Counted from the stretch's first letter, positions 51,262 through 62,193 are shown. The stretch: DNA of 64,000 nt from an uncultured Clostridia bacterium (GCA_947630825.1 CANRJA010000004.1:1-64000), one strand, 5' to 3'. Made by a program: numbers and translations. Notes: generated from the sequence alone by a model not told the origin.

Positions 51262-52860
51262 ATGAACTCTAAAAAATTTACTACTCTTATTTTATCCGCC
51301 GTACTGACCGCAGCAATCATTTTGCCGTGCTGCTCAACTTCTGCCTCAGAAGCTGACAACGGTGCGATTCGCGATAACCTAACCTCTGCCGAGCTTGTCA
51401 AAGATATGGGCTTTGGCTGGAATTTGGGCGATACGCTTGACGTATGTAACGCCGACCGAAACGGAGACGGAAAAATTGACGAGAATTCTGACAATGTAGA
51501 CGAAACCTTGTGGGGCAATCCAAAAGCAACTCAAGAATTGTTTAATCAGCTTAAAGCCGACGGGGTAAAGTCGGTAAGAATACCTGTAACCTGGCGCGAT
51601 CATATGGGAGAAGCCCCCGATTACAAGGTAGACGAAGAATGGATGGACAGGGTTCAAGAAGTTGTAGACTACGCGCGGAACGCCGGAATGTATGTAATTA
51701 TTAATATTCATCACGACGGAGGCGGAGACCCTAATTTCGGCGCTTGGGTAATAACCACCGCAAGCACTGATTACGAAGCTTTTATTCAGAAATACAGGGC
51801 TTTGTGGTCGCAAATCGCCGAGAGATTCAAAGACTATTCGGATTATCTTATTTTCGAGTCTATGAACGAAGTTGGGTTTGATAATTTATACAATAGAAAC
51901 AGAGAAGAAGCATACGATCTGTTAAACAAAATCAATCAGGAGTTTGTTAATCTTGTTCGCACATCAGGCGGAAACAATAATAAACGTCACCTACTGATTG
52001 CAGGCTACTGGACAGATATTTCACAAACCTGTGCAGCGTACTATAAAATGCCCAATGACCCTCAAAACAGATGTATATTATCCGTTCACTATTATACTCC
52101 GTATCAATTCTGTATAACAGGTGAAAACTCCACATGGGGTACAGATTCGGAAGTAAACCAAATGAAAACCCTTGTTGGAAAACTGAACTTTACATTCGTC
52201 AGCAAGGGTACGCCTGTAATTATCGGCGAGTATGCAGCCAGCGGAAGAGATTTAAACAGCTGTGTACTGTTTCTTAAAACCTTCAACGAGCTTTGTCACC
52301 AATACGGCATTGCAACCTTTCTTTGGGATAACGGCGGACAGGTAAATAGAGATACATATGAGTGGAGAACACCTGAATTTCTTGAAGCTATTAAAGAGGG
52401 CAATATTGATAAATCTACAACCCTTACACCTCAAAAACAGCCGCCCTTTACGCCAACAGACGCTTCTGTAAATACGGAAGCTCCTAAAGCCACATCGGCA
52501 ACAAAAGAAGTATTATCTGTTTATAAAAATAAAAAGGCTGCTAAAGAGGCTGTTAAGCAAGCTAAAATCAAAAAGCTAAAAGTTAAAAGCAAAACAAAGA
52601 AAACTATATCTGTTAGCTGGAAAAAGGTAAGCAAAGCAAATGGCTATAATGTACAGGTATCAAAAAATAATAAGTTCAAAAAGAAACTGTTTAATAAATT
52701 TACATCTGAAAACAAAATATCTTTCAGCAAAAAAGTAAAGAGTAAAAAGACCTACTACATTAGAGTAAGAGCCTATTGCTCATATAAAAAAGCTAACGGC
52801 GATGTCGGAAAGGCATTCGGGAAATGGAATAAAAAGGTTAAAAGAATTAAAGTCAAATAA
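51262..52860 (+). CDS. Secreted GH5 endoglucanase with FN3-like tail
   Basis: A 532-aa exported cellulase. Signal peptide about 1-28. The GH5 barrel (about 40-400; subfamily 4-like by its pattern) has general acid Glu203 in FESMNEV and nucleophile Glu323 in IIGEYA, plus RIPVTW and NIHHDGGG. An insert at residues 64-82 (NADRNGDGKIDENSD) resembles a Ca2+-binding EF-hand/dockerin loop. After a Thr/Pro linker, residues ~430-532 form a fibronectin-III-like domain very rich in lysine, which may hold the enzyme on the cell wall or substrate. There is no complete dockerin (a single loop only). AAAGGAGGATC precedes the ATG. Confidence 0.92.
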   Translation: MNSKKFTTLILSAVLTAAIILPCCSTSASEADNGAIRDNLTSAELVKDMGFGWNLGDTLDVCNADRNGDGKIDENSDNVDETLWGNPKATQELFNQLKADGVKSVRIPVTWRDHMGEAPDYKVDEEWMDRVQEVVDYARNAGMYVIINIHHDGGGDPNFGAWVITTASTDYEAFIQKYRALWSQIAERFKDYSDYLIFESMNEVGFDNLYNRNREEAYDLLNKINQEFVNLVRTSGGNNNKRHLLIAGYWTDISQTCAAYYKMPNDPQNRCILSVHYYTPYQFCITGENSTWGTDSEVNQMKTLVGKLNFTFVSKGTPVIIGEYAASGRDLNSCVLFLKTFNELCHQYGIATFLWDNGGQVNRDTYEWRTPEFLEAIKEGNIDKSTTLTPQKQPPFTPTDASVNTEAPKATSATKEVLSVYKNKKAAKEAVKQAKIKKLKVKSKTKKTISVSWKKVSKANGYNVQVSKNNKFKKKLFNKFTSENKISFSKKVKSKKTYYIRVRAYCSYKKANGDVGKAFGKWNKKVKRIKVK

Positions 52861-52879
52861 TTATTTATGATACAAACAA

Positions 52880-52907
52880 AGCGTCCGGATATTTCTATCC
52901 GGACGCT
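52880..52907. terminator. Bidirectional terminator between cellulase and kinase genes
   Basis: AGCGTCCGGATA pairs with TATCCGGACGCT, a 12-bp stem with a TTTC loop and T-rich flanks on both strands. Confidence 0.9.
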
Positions 52908-52920
52908 TAATTTTTATATT

Positions 52921-54345
52921 TTACTGCTGGGGTATAAATATTCCGAATAGAACTCCATTATCCCGATTTTCTACCCATACGTTACCCTTGTGTATATTCG
53001 CAATTTTCTTTACTATCGCAAGCCCCACTCCGTAATTCTCTGTTCCGTTCTGAGTACGGGACTTATCGACCTTGTAGAATGCGTCCCACAAATGCTCAAG
53101 TTCAGCTTCATCAATTCTATCGCCTGTGTTGAATACCGTAATTTTAATGCCGTTATCCTCCCAGAGATAATTAATCTCAATCGTTCCGCCATTTGGAGAA
53201 TACCTTATAGCATTATCGACATAATTTGAAACCGCCTGCTGTAAAAGCAGAAGATTTGCACAAATTTGTTTATTCTTAAAATCATTTGTGACAAGCTTTA
53301 AATTTTTATTCAAAAGCTTAATCTCAAAGCTAGCACTTATAAAATCATTTAATTCAGAAATAAGAAAATTATTTTTTTCAACGTCGTCGTTCATACTGTT
53401 CATCTTAGACAAATTCAGCATTGACTTAACTAAGCTATCCATCTCGTCGCACTGGCTGACGATTACATCGCAATACTTTTCAGCCTTTTGCTTATCACCG
53501 GCAATGCCGTATTTAAGCCCCTCAGCATAGCCCTTCACCGCCGCAATAGGAGTTTTAAGCTCGTGAGACATATCACGAATCAGCTGTTCTCTGCTGACAA
53601 CACTTTCCTTTAAGCTGTTGATGCTTTCATTCAGCTTATCGGATATTATATTTATAGAGTCTGCAAGCTCGCCTATCTCACCCTTTTCTTTTACCTTGAC
53701 CTTTTGTGTAAAATCCAGATTTGCAATACTTCTTGCAGCGGAATTTATCTGAATAACCGAGCTCGACATTCTTCTTGCCAAGAAAAACACAAGGATAGTT
53801 CCTATAATAAATACAGTAAGTCCTATAATAATTATCAGCTTATTTGATATACGAACATTGTCCTGAATACTTCTTAGCGAGCGTGATATTATCAAGTAGT
53901 AGTTATCGTTGAGCTTTGACATAAGCACAACTCTGCGAAGTGCGTCGTCTCTGTTTCTGAAAACCTCGTAATGCTGTTTATTGTCGTTGAGTTTATCAAT
54001 ATGGCTGTGAAAAAACTCACTCCACCTTTTCGGTAATTTATTTCTGTCGTTATCACTTTCAATTAGGTGATTTCTGAATAAAAGCTCATCAGATGAGTTT
54101 ACTACAAATATTCTTACATTTCTTCGTTCGTCCAAATTTTCCAAATAGTCGTCAAAATCGCTCAAATCGCTTTTTTCAAACTGAGGGAACTCCTCTTTTA
54201 AGCTGCTGCAAATCTCGCCCATTTGCTTTTTGCTTTCATATATAAAAAACCTGCTTGCAAAAAATATATCCACAACAACCAGTATAAAAATAAATCCAAC
54301 CATCAGCAAGCCGTAAAAAACAAACAATTTCTTTTTTATTGACAT
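52921..54345 (-). CDS. Sensor histidine kinase with HAMP, second two-component system
   Basis: A 474-aa kinase with TM1 at about 9-30, a ~135-residue extracellular sensor domain (31-168), TM2 at 169-190, HAMP (191-243), the phospho-acceptor His261 in RDMSHELKTPIAAV, and an ATPase domain with N box YVDNAIRYS, and GTENYGVGLAIVKK. It pairs with the regulator encoded 73 nt upstream, and is preceded by an SD-hairpin element. The signal is unknown. Adjacent GH5 cellulase is convergent and not an obvious target. Confidence 0.93.
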   Translation of the reverse strand: MSIKKKLFVFYGLLMVGFIFILVVVDIFFASRFFIYESKKQMGEICSSLKEEFPQFEKSDLSDFDDYLENLDERRNVRIFVVNSSDELLFRNHLIESDNDRNKLPKRWSEFFHSHIDKLNDNKQHYEVFRNRDDALRRVVLMSKLNDNYYLIISRSLRSIQDNVRISNKLIIIIGLTVFIIGTILVFFLARRMSSSVIQINSAARSIANLDFTQKVKVKEKGEIGELADSINIISDKLNESINSLKESVVSREQLIRDMSHELKTPIAAVKGYAEGLKYGIAGDKQKAEKYCDVIVSQCDEMDSLVKSMLNLSKMNSMNDDVEKNNFLISELNDFISASFEIKLLNKNLKLVTNDFKNKQICANLLLLQQAVSNYVDNAIRYSPNGGTIEINYLWEDNGIKITVFNTGDRIDEAELEHLWDAFYKVDKSRTQNGTENYGVGLAIVKKIANIHKGNVWVENRDNGVLFGIFIPQQ

Positions 54346-54378
54346 ATATGACTATACTCCGTAAGGAGCATTCCTCCC
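54343..54378 (-). promoter_or_regulatory. SD-hairpin-start element, copy 4
   Basis: On the minus strand GGGAGG is followed by ATGCTCC-TTAC-GGAGTAT, then AGTCATAT and the ATG at 54345. One arm base has changed to keep a G-U pair in place of G-C. The TAG-n-CATA tail is conserved. Confidence 0.8.
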
Positions 54379-54418
54379 TTCGACGTTTTAGTTTTATAAG
54401 CGATACCTATAAGTAAAC

Positions 54419-55084
54419 TCATTCACCTCTGCTAAAGCAATAGCCTCTGCCCCTTTTAGTCTGTATATAATCTGCACAAACTCCGAGCTTTGCCCTTAAA
54501 ACCTTTATATGCGTATCTATCGTTCTTGAGGTATGGCTGTTATCGCTTCCCCAAACCGCACGAAATATCTGCTCTCTGCTTTTTATAATATTCTCATTTT
54601 CAGCCAGATACAGAAGAAGATTATATTCCATATTTGTAAGCTGTATTTCCTTCTCTTTAACATAAGCCTTACAGTTAAGCTTATTAATACTTAAGTCTCC
54701 CCATTTGAGAACCGAATTGCTTTTCCTTAGCTGCTTTTTCAAAAGAACATTAACCCTTGCAACGAAAACCTCATAGCTGAAGGGCTTTACAATGTAATCG
54801 TCAGCTCCGGTCGTAAGCCCTCTTAGTTCATTTCTCTCCGATTCAAGCGCTGTGAGAATTATTATAGGAACATCGGAAAACTCCCTTATTTTTTCAAGAA
54901 CAGTCCAGCCGTCATACTTAGGCATCATAACGTCAAGCACGATCAAATCTGCATGCTCTTGTTTAAAAAGGTCCAAAGCCTCTTTTCCGTCATGAGCGAC
55001 TATAGTTTCGTAACCCTGATTTTGCAATATATCGCAAATAAGCTCGCACATTACTCTTTCATCATCAGCGACTAAAATTTTCAT
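54419..55084 (-). CDS. OmpR-family response regulator, second two-component system
   Basis: A 221-aa regulator with a receiver domain (1-115; acidic pair Asp7/Asp8, phospho-acceptor Asp51 in LIVLDVMMP, Lys in IVKPFS) and a C-terminal winged helix (125-220; LTNMEYNLLLYLAENE, SRTIDTHIKVLRAKL). GGAGAGG precedes the ATG. It is first in the operon, with the kinase gene next. The target genes are not evident; the downstream ptsI gene is divergent, so it could be under its control, but no repeat-type binding site was identified. Confidence 0.93.
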   Translation of the reverse strand: MKILVADDERVMCELICDILQNQGYETIVAHDGKEALDLFKQEHADLIVLDVMMPKYDGWTVLEKIREFSDVPIIILTALESERNELRGLTTGADDYIVKPFSYEVFVARVNVLLKKQLRKSNSVLKWGDLSINKLNCKAYVKEKEIQLTNMEYNLLLYLAENENIIKSREQIFRAVWGSDNSHTSRTIDTHIKVLRAKLGVCADYIQTKRGRGYCFSRGE

Positions 55085-55402
55085 CTGAGCCTCTCCTTAA
55101 ATCAATAACACAAAGCCTTTTGTCCGATTGCAAACTTTACCGAACTCTCCCGAATGTTTTTAACCTTAGTTGATCACGCCAAATTATTATTTTTCCTCAT
55201 TTTTCGACTTTTATTATAAGGTTTATCTATAATTATACTTCTTTAATAAACTATCAATGTGATATTTGTGTGAAAACCCAATTAAAGCCAATCATTTAAT
55301 TGTTTTAACATACGTGTTAGAAACCTAAATATAAAGTTATATTTTTGGGTTTAATGTACAAAACAATACTATAACATAAAGTACAAAATTTCTGTTAATC
55401 TA
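55085..55402 (+). other. Divergent intergenic region, response regulator / ptsI
   Basis: About 320 bases before the ptsI promoter. AT-rich, with no ORF, RNA gene or strong palindrome noticed. The promoter of the two-component operon must lie here on the minus strand, but no convincing -35/-10 pair stood out. Confidence 0.4.
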
Positions 55403-55431
55403 TTGACAAATTCTGCTTATGATAATAAGAT
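55403..55431 (+). promoter_or_regulatory. Promoter of ptsI
   Basis: TTGACA (55403-55408) and TAAGAT (55426-55431), spacer 17, about 90 nt before the start codon. Confidence 0.7.
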
Positions 55432-55523
55432 AAAAATGATATATTATTTTTAGTAAAAGTTTGTTATAACATTTAAGTATAACTTGCATTTAGCGTTTTA
55501 AAGAAGTATAAAGGGGTGAGAAA

Positions 55524-57176
55524 ATGGAGAAATATTCAGGCAAAAGCGTTTTCAGCGGTATTGCTATCGGAAAAATTAGAATATTTAAAAAGGGACGTCA
55601 GAAAATAAAGAATATAAAGGCTGACGATCCAAAAAAAGAAATAGCAAGATTTAACGAGGCGAAAAGCAAAGCAATAGACGCTTTGCAGGAATTGTATGAA
55701 AAAGCACTCAAAGAAGCGGGCGAGCAAAGCGCCGCAATACTTCAAATTCATCAAATAATGCTAAACGACGTAGACTACACAAATTCTGTCGAGGGTATTA
55801 TAACAAATCAAAACGTAACGGCAGAGTTTGCTGTTGCGATTACAAGAGATTACTTTTTTGAGATGTTCTCTTCAATGTCTGATGAATATATGAAAGCAAG
55901 GGCAGCCGACGTCAAGGATATTTCCGAGAGAGTTATAAGAATTTTATGCAACGACCACAGCAAACCAACAGACTCGAAAGTGCCTTCTATTATTATTGCA
56001 GACGATTTATCTCCGAGTGAAACCGTACAGCTTGACAAGGATCTGGTTCTGGCTTTTGTAACGATACACGGCAGCTCTAATTCTCACACAGCAATACTTG
56101 CAAAAACTATGAATATTCCGGCTATCACCTGCGTAAATATGCCTCTTGACATCTCCTTAAACGGAAGAATGGCTGTTGTTGATGGCTATAACGGTACTAT
56201 TTACATTGACCCCGACAGCACATTTGTAAAGGAAATGCAGTTAAAGCAGGAAAAAGAGCTTTGCAAAAGAAAGCACCTCTTAGAGCTTAAAGGAAAAGAT
56301 ACAGTAACGCTAGACGGCAAAAAAATTATGCTTTATGCTAATATTGAAAACACTGTCAATTTATCTTCTGTAATAGACAATGACGCAAACGGAGTCGGTC
56401 TTTTCAGGAGCGAATTTATATATCTTGAAAAAAACAGCTTTCCGACAGAAGAAGAACAGTTTCAAATATACAAGACCGCAGCTGAGACTCTTAACGGCAA
56501 AAGGGTAGTTGTAAGAACTCTTGACATTGGAGCTGACAAACAAGCTGATTATTTTAACCTTGAAAAAGAAGAAAACCCAGCTATGGGGCTTCGAGCTATA
56601 AGAATATGCCTTACAAATCAAGAGATTTTTAGAACACAGCTTCGCGCGTTATACAGAGCAAGCGCTTTTGGTCAAATTGCAATTATGTATCCACTAATTA
56701 CATCTGTTGATGAGGTTTTGGAGATAAAGAAAATTTCAAAAGAAGTAAAAAAAGAGCTTGATGAGCAAAATATACCATATAGTAAAAATGTTGAGGAGGG
56801 TATAATGATTGAAACGCCTGCCGCCGCTCTTATTTCGGATAAGCTTGCCAAGGAGGTCGATTTTTTCAGTATCGGTACAAACGACCTATCTCAATACGCA
56901 ATGGCAATAGACAGGCAAAACTCAAAGACCGACAGATTTTACGACCCTCATCATCTTGCTGTTCTCCGAATGATCAAAATAGTTGTTGACAATGCTCACA
57001 AAAACGGTATACGTGCAGGGATTTGCGGCGAACTGGGTTCTGATTTAAGCCTCACCAAAACCTTTTTAAAAATCGGCGTTGACGAGCTTTCTGTTTCGCC
57101 GTCTATGATTTTGCCGCTGAGAGATAAAATCAGAAAAACAGACACGTCAAAGGTAAAGTTTAAATATGATTTATAG
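55524..57176 (+). CDS. ptsI: Phosphoenolpyruvate-protein phosphotransferase (enzyme I)
   Basis: The first energy-coupling step of the sugar phosphotransferase system: passes phosphate from PEP to HPr. The 550-aa protein has the HPr-binding domain and phospho-His188 in THGSSNSHTAILA (residues 1-230), and the PEP-binding barrel with GVGLFRSEFIYL, RTLDIGADK, EEGIMIETPAAAL, FFSIGTNDLSQYAMAIDR, and GICGELGSD with the catalytic Cys. AAGGGGTGAG precedes the ATG. ptsH is not adjacent, which departs from the common ptsHI order. Confidence 0.96.
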   Translation: MEKYSGKSVFSGIAIGKIRIFKKGRQKIKNIKADDPKKEIARFNEAKSKAIDALQELYEKALKEAGEQSAAILQIHQIMLNDVDYTNSVEGIITNQNVTAEFAVAITRDYFFEMFSSMSDEYMKARAADVKDISERVIRILCNDHSKPTDSKVPSIIIADDLSPSETVQLDKDLVLAFVTIHGSSNSHTAILAKTMNIPAITCVNMPLDISLNGRMAVVDGYNGTIYIDPDSTFVKEMQLKQEKELCKRKHLLELKGKDTVTLDGKKIMLYANIENTVNLSSVIDNDANGVGLFRSEFIYLEKNSFPTEEEQFQIYKTAAETLNGKRVVVRTLDIGADKQADYFNLEKEENPAMGLRAIRICLTNQEIFRTQLRALYRASAFGQIAIMYPLITSVDEVLEIKKISKEVKKELDEQNIPYSKNVEEGIMIETPAAALISDKLAKEVDFFSIGTNDLSQYAMAIDRQNSKTDRFYDPHHLAVLRMIKIVVDNAHKNGIRAGICGELGSDLSLTKTFLKIGVDELSVSPSMILPLRDKIRKTDTSKVKFKYDL

Positions 57177-57198
57177 CCTTAAAATGAAAAAATATTAA

Positions 57199-57236
57199 AG
57201 CCATACAAGCCTTAAAGGCAAGTATGGCTCTTTTAT
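57199..57236. terminator. Terminator of ptsI, possibly shared with the collagen-like gene
   Basis: AGCCATAC (57199-57206) pairs with GTATGGCT (57222-57229) with an inner GCCT/AGGC stem. T-rich on both sides. Confidence 0.8.
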
Positions 57237-57298
57237 TATTGATTTAAGAATATCATTTGATAAAATAATAAACTTCTGTATTACAGTTAAATCAGTTA

Positions 57299-58615
<1,317 letters not shown>

Positions 58616-58639
58616 TATAAAGCCTTCCTCCTAATAGAT

Positions 58640-59725
58640 TTATTTTGCAGATTTTTCTATCTGTTGTTCAAAATACTTCTTATTTGCCAGATAATTTTTA
58701 TCATTCGGCTTTATCGCTCCTGCCTTCTCATTATATTCTTTGGCTATTTGGTAATTTCCCAGCTTATCATAGCAAACACAAAGCTGCATATACGGAATAT
58801 ATCCGTAACAGTCAACAGACGAAAAACCTCCATTTTGTATAGAATATTTCATTTCTGCGGCGAGCTCATACCAGAATATCGCTTCACGGTATTTTTGCTC
58901 CGCCATTTTTACATATCCTATTTCACAGCAAATTTCTGCTCGGGGACTGTCATATATAAAGCTTTTAAAAAGACTGCTCAGTGCATCTGTTTTCCTTCCA
59001 AGCATCATATAGCATCTTGATATATCCAAACTGGCGTTAATGCTATTTTCAACCCATTTGTCATCAGAATCGAAAAATTCTTTAAACACCTTTATCGCGT
59101 CATCATACCTCTGATGAAAATAAAGCTCTCTGGCATAATAATACTTTTGCCTGGTATCAAGAGCTTTACCGTTTGCAATAAGTCTTTCAAAAATTCTCAG
59201 ATTTCTATCCGGATCGTTTACCTTTAGCTTTTTATGCATAACGGCTATATCTGAATATTTTATATTTCCGCTCGGCGTTATAACCTCGTGAATTGCACCC
59301 TTCCACATAAAATGACGCGACCTTTTCATAAGTCTTTCTCTGTAATATGAAAACGTCGGATTCCCTTCATCATCAAATGCAACATCATACTTCATCATCA
59401 CTATATCGGTTGATAAATCAAGCGACGATTTAAGCTCAGCCAGCATTTGCTGATTTTTAAAATCAATAACGTCGTCTGCGTCGAGCCACATTATATAATC
59501 CATCTCAGCCTTTGAAAATGAATAATTTCTTGCGGCGGAAAAATCGTCTATCCACTCAAAATCGTATACTTTATCTGTATACATCGACGCAATTTCTTTC
59601 GTCCTGTCTTTTGACCCTGTGTCAACAACTATAATTTCATCCGCAATATTCTTAACACAATCAAGACATCTTCCTAATACGCTTTCTTCATCCCGCACGA
59701 TCATACATAAACTTATTGTCGGCAC
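58640..59725 (-). CDS. GT2 glycosyltransferase with TPR-like repeats
   Basis: A 361-aa protein. The N-terminal ~200 residues form a family-2 glycosyltransferase domain: SLCMIVRDEESVLGRCL, VDTGSKDRT, WIDDFSAARNYSF, and the metal-binding DXD motif in LDADDVIDF. The C-terminal ~150 residues contain TPR-like helical repeats (YYYARELYFHQRYDDAIKVFKEFF, AEQKYREAIFWYELAAEM). It has no TM. It is transcribed with, and directly upstream of, the collagen-like gene, suggesting that it glycosylates that protein's threonines. Sugar unknown. Confidence 0.87.
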   Translation of the reverse strand: MPTISLCMIVRDEESVLGRCLDCVKNIADEIIVVDTGSKDRTKEIASMYTDKVYDFEWIDDFSAARNYSFSKAEMDYIMWLDADDVIDFKNQQMLAELKSSLDLSTDIVMMKYDVAFDDEGNPTFSYYRERLMKRSRHFMWKGAIHEVITPSGNIKYSDIAVMHKKLKVNDPDRNLRIFERLIANGKALDTRQKYYYARELYFHQRYDDAIKVFKEFFDSDDKWVENSINASLDISRCYMMLGRKTDALSSLFKSFIYDSPRAEICCEIGYVKMAEQKYREAIFWYELAAEMKYSIQNGGFSSVDCYGYIPYMQLCVCYDKLGNYQIAKEYNEKAGAIKPNDKNYLANKKYFEQQIEKSAK

Positions 59726-59901
59726 TTCACAGCCCTCCTACTGTAATTTACAACAGCCCCTAAATTAATTGTATGATTTAATAAGTTTTTGTGTTACCCG
59801 AAGTTTATTTGACTTTCTCTGCTATTAAATTAAAATTTGATTGATAACGTAACATTTCCTGCAAATAATAACATTAAGAATCAGAAAAACGGAGGAATAT
59901 T

Positions 59902-61197
59902 ATGAGTTCTTTATGGAATGAAAACGTGCAGTTTCCGTCTTTTCCAAGGCTTAATGGCAAAAGAAAAACCGATGTGCTTATAATAGGCGGAGGACTGGCA
60001 GGAATACTGTGCGCATATTTTCTCAAACAAAAAGGCGTTGACTATATCCTTGCAGAGGGAGGAAAGGTCTGCTCGGGAACAACCGCAGACACCACTGCAA
60101 AAATAACCGCACAGCATGGGTTGATCTATCACAAACTTCTTAAATCTTATGGAAAAGAGCAAGCCGCTATGTATCTTAAAGCCAACCTGACAGCTTTGCG
60201 TGAATATAACAAGCTATGCAAAGATATAGACTGCGACTTTGAGATCAAAGATAATTATGTCTACTCGCTTGACGATTTATCCCTGCTCGAAAGAGAGTTC
60301 TCCGCGCTATCAAAAATCGGCTATAAAGCGTATCTTGTGAAGAATGTTTCTCTGCCGTTCAAAACAGCAGGAGCGGTAAAGTTTTCAAATCAGGCGCAGT
60401 TTAACCCGCTTAAATTTGCAGCTGCCATTTGCAAAGATTTAAACATACTCGAAAACACCTTTGTGCGTGAAATAAGAAATAACAAAGCTCTTACCAACAG
60501 CGGAGAAATCGAGGCTAAAAAAATAATTACCGCAACTCATTTCCCGTTTATGAATAAGCACGGCAGTTATTTCTTAAAAATGTATCAGCACCGCTCCTAT
60601 GAAATCGCACTGAAAAATGCGCCTCAGCTTAACGGTATGTATGTGGACGAAAGCAAAAAAGGGTTATCTTTCAGAAATTACGGAGAATATCTGCTTGTGG
60701 GAGGCGGTTCTCACCGTACAGGCAAAAAGGGCGGAAACTGGACAGAGCTTAGAAACTTTGCCGCTAGATACTATCCAAACGCTGAAGAAAAATATCATTG
60801 GGCGGCGCAGGATTGCATGAGCTTGGACGGTATACCTTACATTGGGCATTATTCAAAGCGTATGCGAGACCTTTATGTTGCAACAGGATTTAACAAGTGG
60901 GGAATGACTTCATCAATGGTATCTGCTATGCTTTTAAGCGATATGGTCATTGGCAAAAAGCCCGACTGGGCGGAGGTTTTCAACCCATCGAGAAGTATGC
61001 TGAAGCCTCAGCTTGCATTAAACGCATTCGAGGCAACAGTAAACCTGCTTACTCCAACGACTAAACGCTGTCCGCATCTTGGCTGTGCATTAAAGTGGAA
61101 CAGCGCAGAACATTCATGGGACTGCCCTTGTCATGGCTCCCGCTTTTCTAAAGACGGTATTTTGCTTGAAAATCCCTCAACAGGGAATCTAAAATAA
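59902..61197 (+). CDS. FAD-dependent oxidoreductase with C-terminal Rieske domain
   Basis: A 431-aa fusion. The N-terminal DAO-type flavoprotein (about 1-360) has the dinucleotide fold DVLIIGGGLAGILCAYFL and the C-terminal FAD motif GIPYIGHYSKRMRDLYVATGFNKWGMT. Residues ~380-431 are a Rieske Fe2S2 domain with CPHLGC and CPCHGSRF. Related proteins (YhfW-like) are widespread in Firmicutes, function unproven. Rieske clusters are less common in strict anaerobes. CGGAGGAATATT precedes the ATG. It is monocistronic with a terminator at 61212. Confidence 0.9.
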   Translation: MSSLWNENVQFPSFPRLNGKRKTDVLIIGGGLAGILCAYFLKQKGVDYILAEGGKVCSGTTADTTAKITAQHGLIYHKLLKSYGKEQAAMYLKANLTALREYNKLCKDIDCDFEIKDNYVYSLDDLSLLEREFSALSKIGYKAYLVKNVSLPFKTAGAVKFSNQAQFNPLKFAAAICKDLNILENTFVREIRNNKALTNSGEIEAKKIITATHFPFMNKHGSYFLKMYQHRSYEIALKNAPQLNGMYVDESKKGLSFRNYGEYLLVGGGSHRTGKKGGNWTELRNFAARYYPNAEEKYHWAAQDCMSLDGIPYIGHYSKRMRDLYVATGFNKWGMTSSMVSAMLLSDMVIGKKPDWAEVFNPSRSMLKPQLALNAFEATVNLLTPTTKRCPHLGCALKWNSAEHSWDCPCHGSRFSKDGILLENPSTGNLK

Positions 61198-61211
61198 GGC
61201 TTAAAACAAAA

Positions 61212-61250
61212 AACCATACTGACTTATACAGTCGGTATGGCTTTTTATTC
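61212..61250. terminator. Terminator between the Rieske gene and fabD
   Basis: CCATACTGAC pairs with GTCGGTATGG with one G-U pair, followed by CTTTTT on the plus strand. Confidence 0.85.
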
Positions 61251-61266
61251 TTATTTAAGTTCTGAA

Positions 61267-62193
61267 TTATGAATTTATCTTTTCAAGCGCTTTCTCCAGT
61301 GTTTTCATATTCTCAACATTTGCAAATTCAACGTCTGTCAGCGTTTTTCTCACAAGCCCTGTCAGCACCTTGTTAGGTCCAAGCTCAATAAACGTATCAA
61401 AGCCTGCGCTTTTCATCTTTTCAAGCTCGCTTGTAAATTTAACAGGAGATACAATATGTTTAGCTAAAAGCTCAAGCATATTTGAAAAATCAGTCAGCTT
61501 GTCTCCTAAAACATTGCTGTAAAAATCAACCGACGAAGATTTAAACTCAACATCTTTTATTGCCTCTTTAAACTCGTCTGCGGCAGACTGCATTAGTTTT
61601 GAGTGAAAAGCCGACGCAACATTCAGCTTCATCGCTCTTGCCTTTTTCTCGGTAAATACCTCTATAGCATTGTCAACTGCTTTAGTATCACCTGCTATTA
61701 CTGTCTGAACAGAAGAATTATAATTTACAGGCACAACATAACCGTCAATCTCGTCGCAAACCCTTTCAATCTCATCTGCCGGCAAGCCGATAATTGCACA
61801 CATAGCGCCGTCTGTACTCTCCGCCGCTTTCTGCATTGCTTCCGCTCTAGCTTTGATTACTCTGAAACCGTCTTCCATACTCACCATACCCGAGCAGACC
61901 ATTGCCGCATATTCTCCGAGAGAATGCCCTGCAACTGCTTCGCACTCGACTCCGTTTTCTTTCATAGCCTCCAAAGCGCAAAGCGACGTTGCCATGATAG
62001 CAGGCTGTGAAACGGCGGTTTTGTTAAGCTCCGTTTCTGGTCCTTCAAAAACGATTTTTGCAAGGTCATAGCCGAGAATGTCTTTTGCAGTGTCAAAAAC
62101 CTTCTTAGCACCTTCGAAATTATCATATAACTCCTTTGCCATTCCTACATACTGCGAACCCTGACCTGAGAACATAAATACATTTTCAGACAT
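61267..62193 (-). CDS. fabD: Malonyl-CoA:ACP transacylase
   Basis: Transfers malonyl groups to acyl carrier protein for fatty-acid synthesis. About 308 aa. MFSGQGSQYVGM at the start, the nucleophile Ser91 in AGHSLGEYAAMV, the general base His in SAFHSKLM, and FIELGPNKVLTGL near the end are diagnostic. The start at 62193 was chosen because AAGGAG is 7 nt upstream; the frame extends to 62232. It is divergent from fabH, whereas fabH, fabK and fabD are more often one operon in Firmicutes. Confidence 0.96.
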   Translation of the reverse strand: MSENVFMFSGQGSQYVGMAKELYDNFEGAKKVFDTAKDILGYDLAKIVFEGPETELNKTAVSQPAIMATSLCALEAMKENGVECEAVAGHSLGEYAAMVCSGMVSMEDGFRVIKARAEAMQKAAESTDGAMCAIIGLPADEIERVCDEIDGYVVPVNYNSSVQTVIAGDTKAVDNAIEVFTEKKARAMKLNVASAFHSKLMQSAADEFKEAIKDVEFKSSSVDFYSNVLGDKLTDFSNMLELLAKHIVSPVKFTSELEKMKSAGFDTFIELGPNKVLTGLVRKTLTDVEFANVENMKTLEKALEKINS

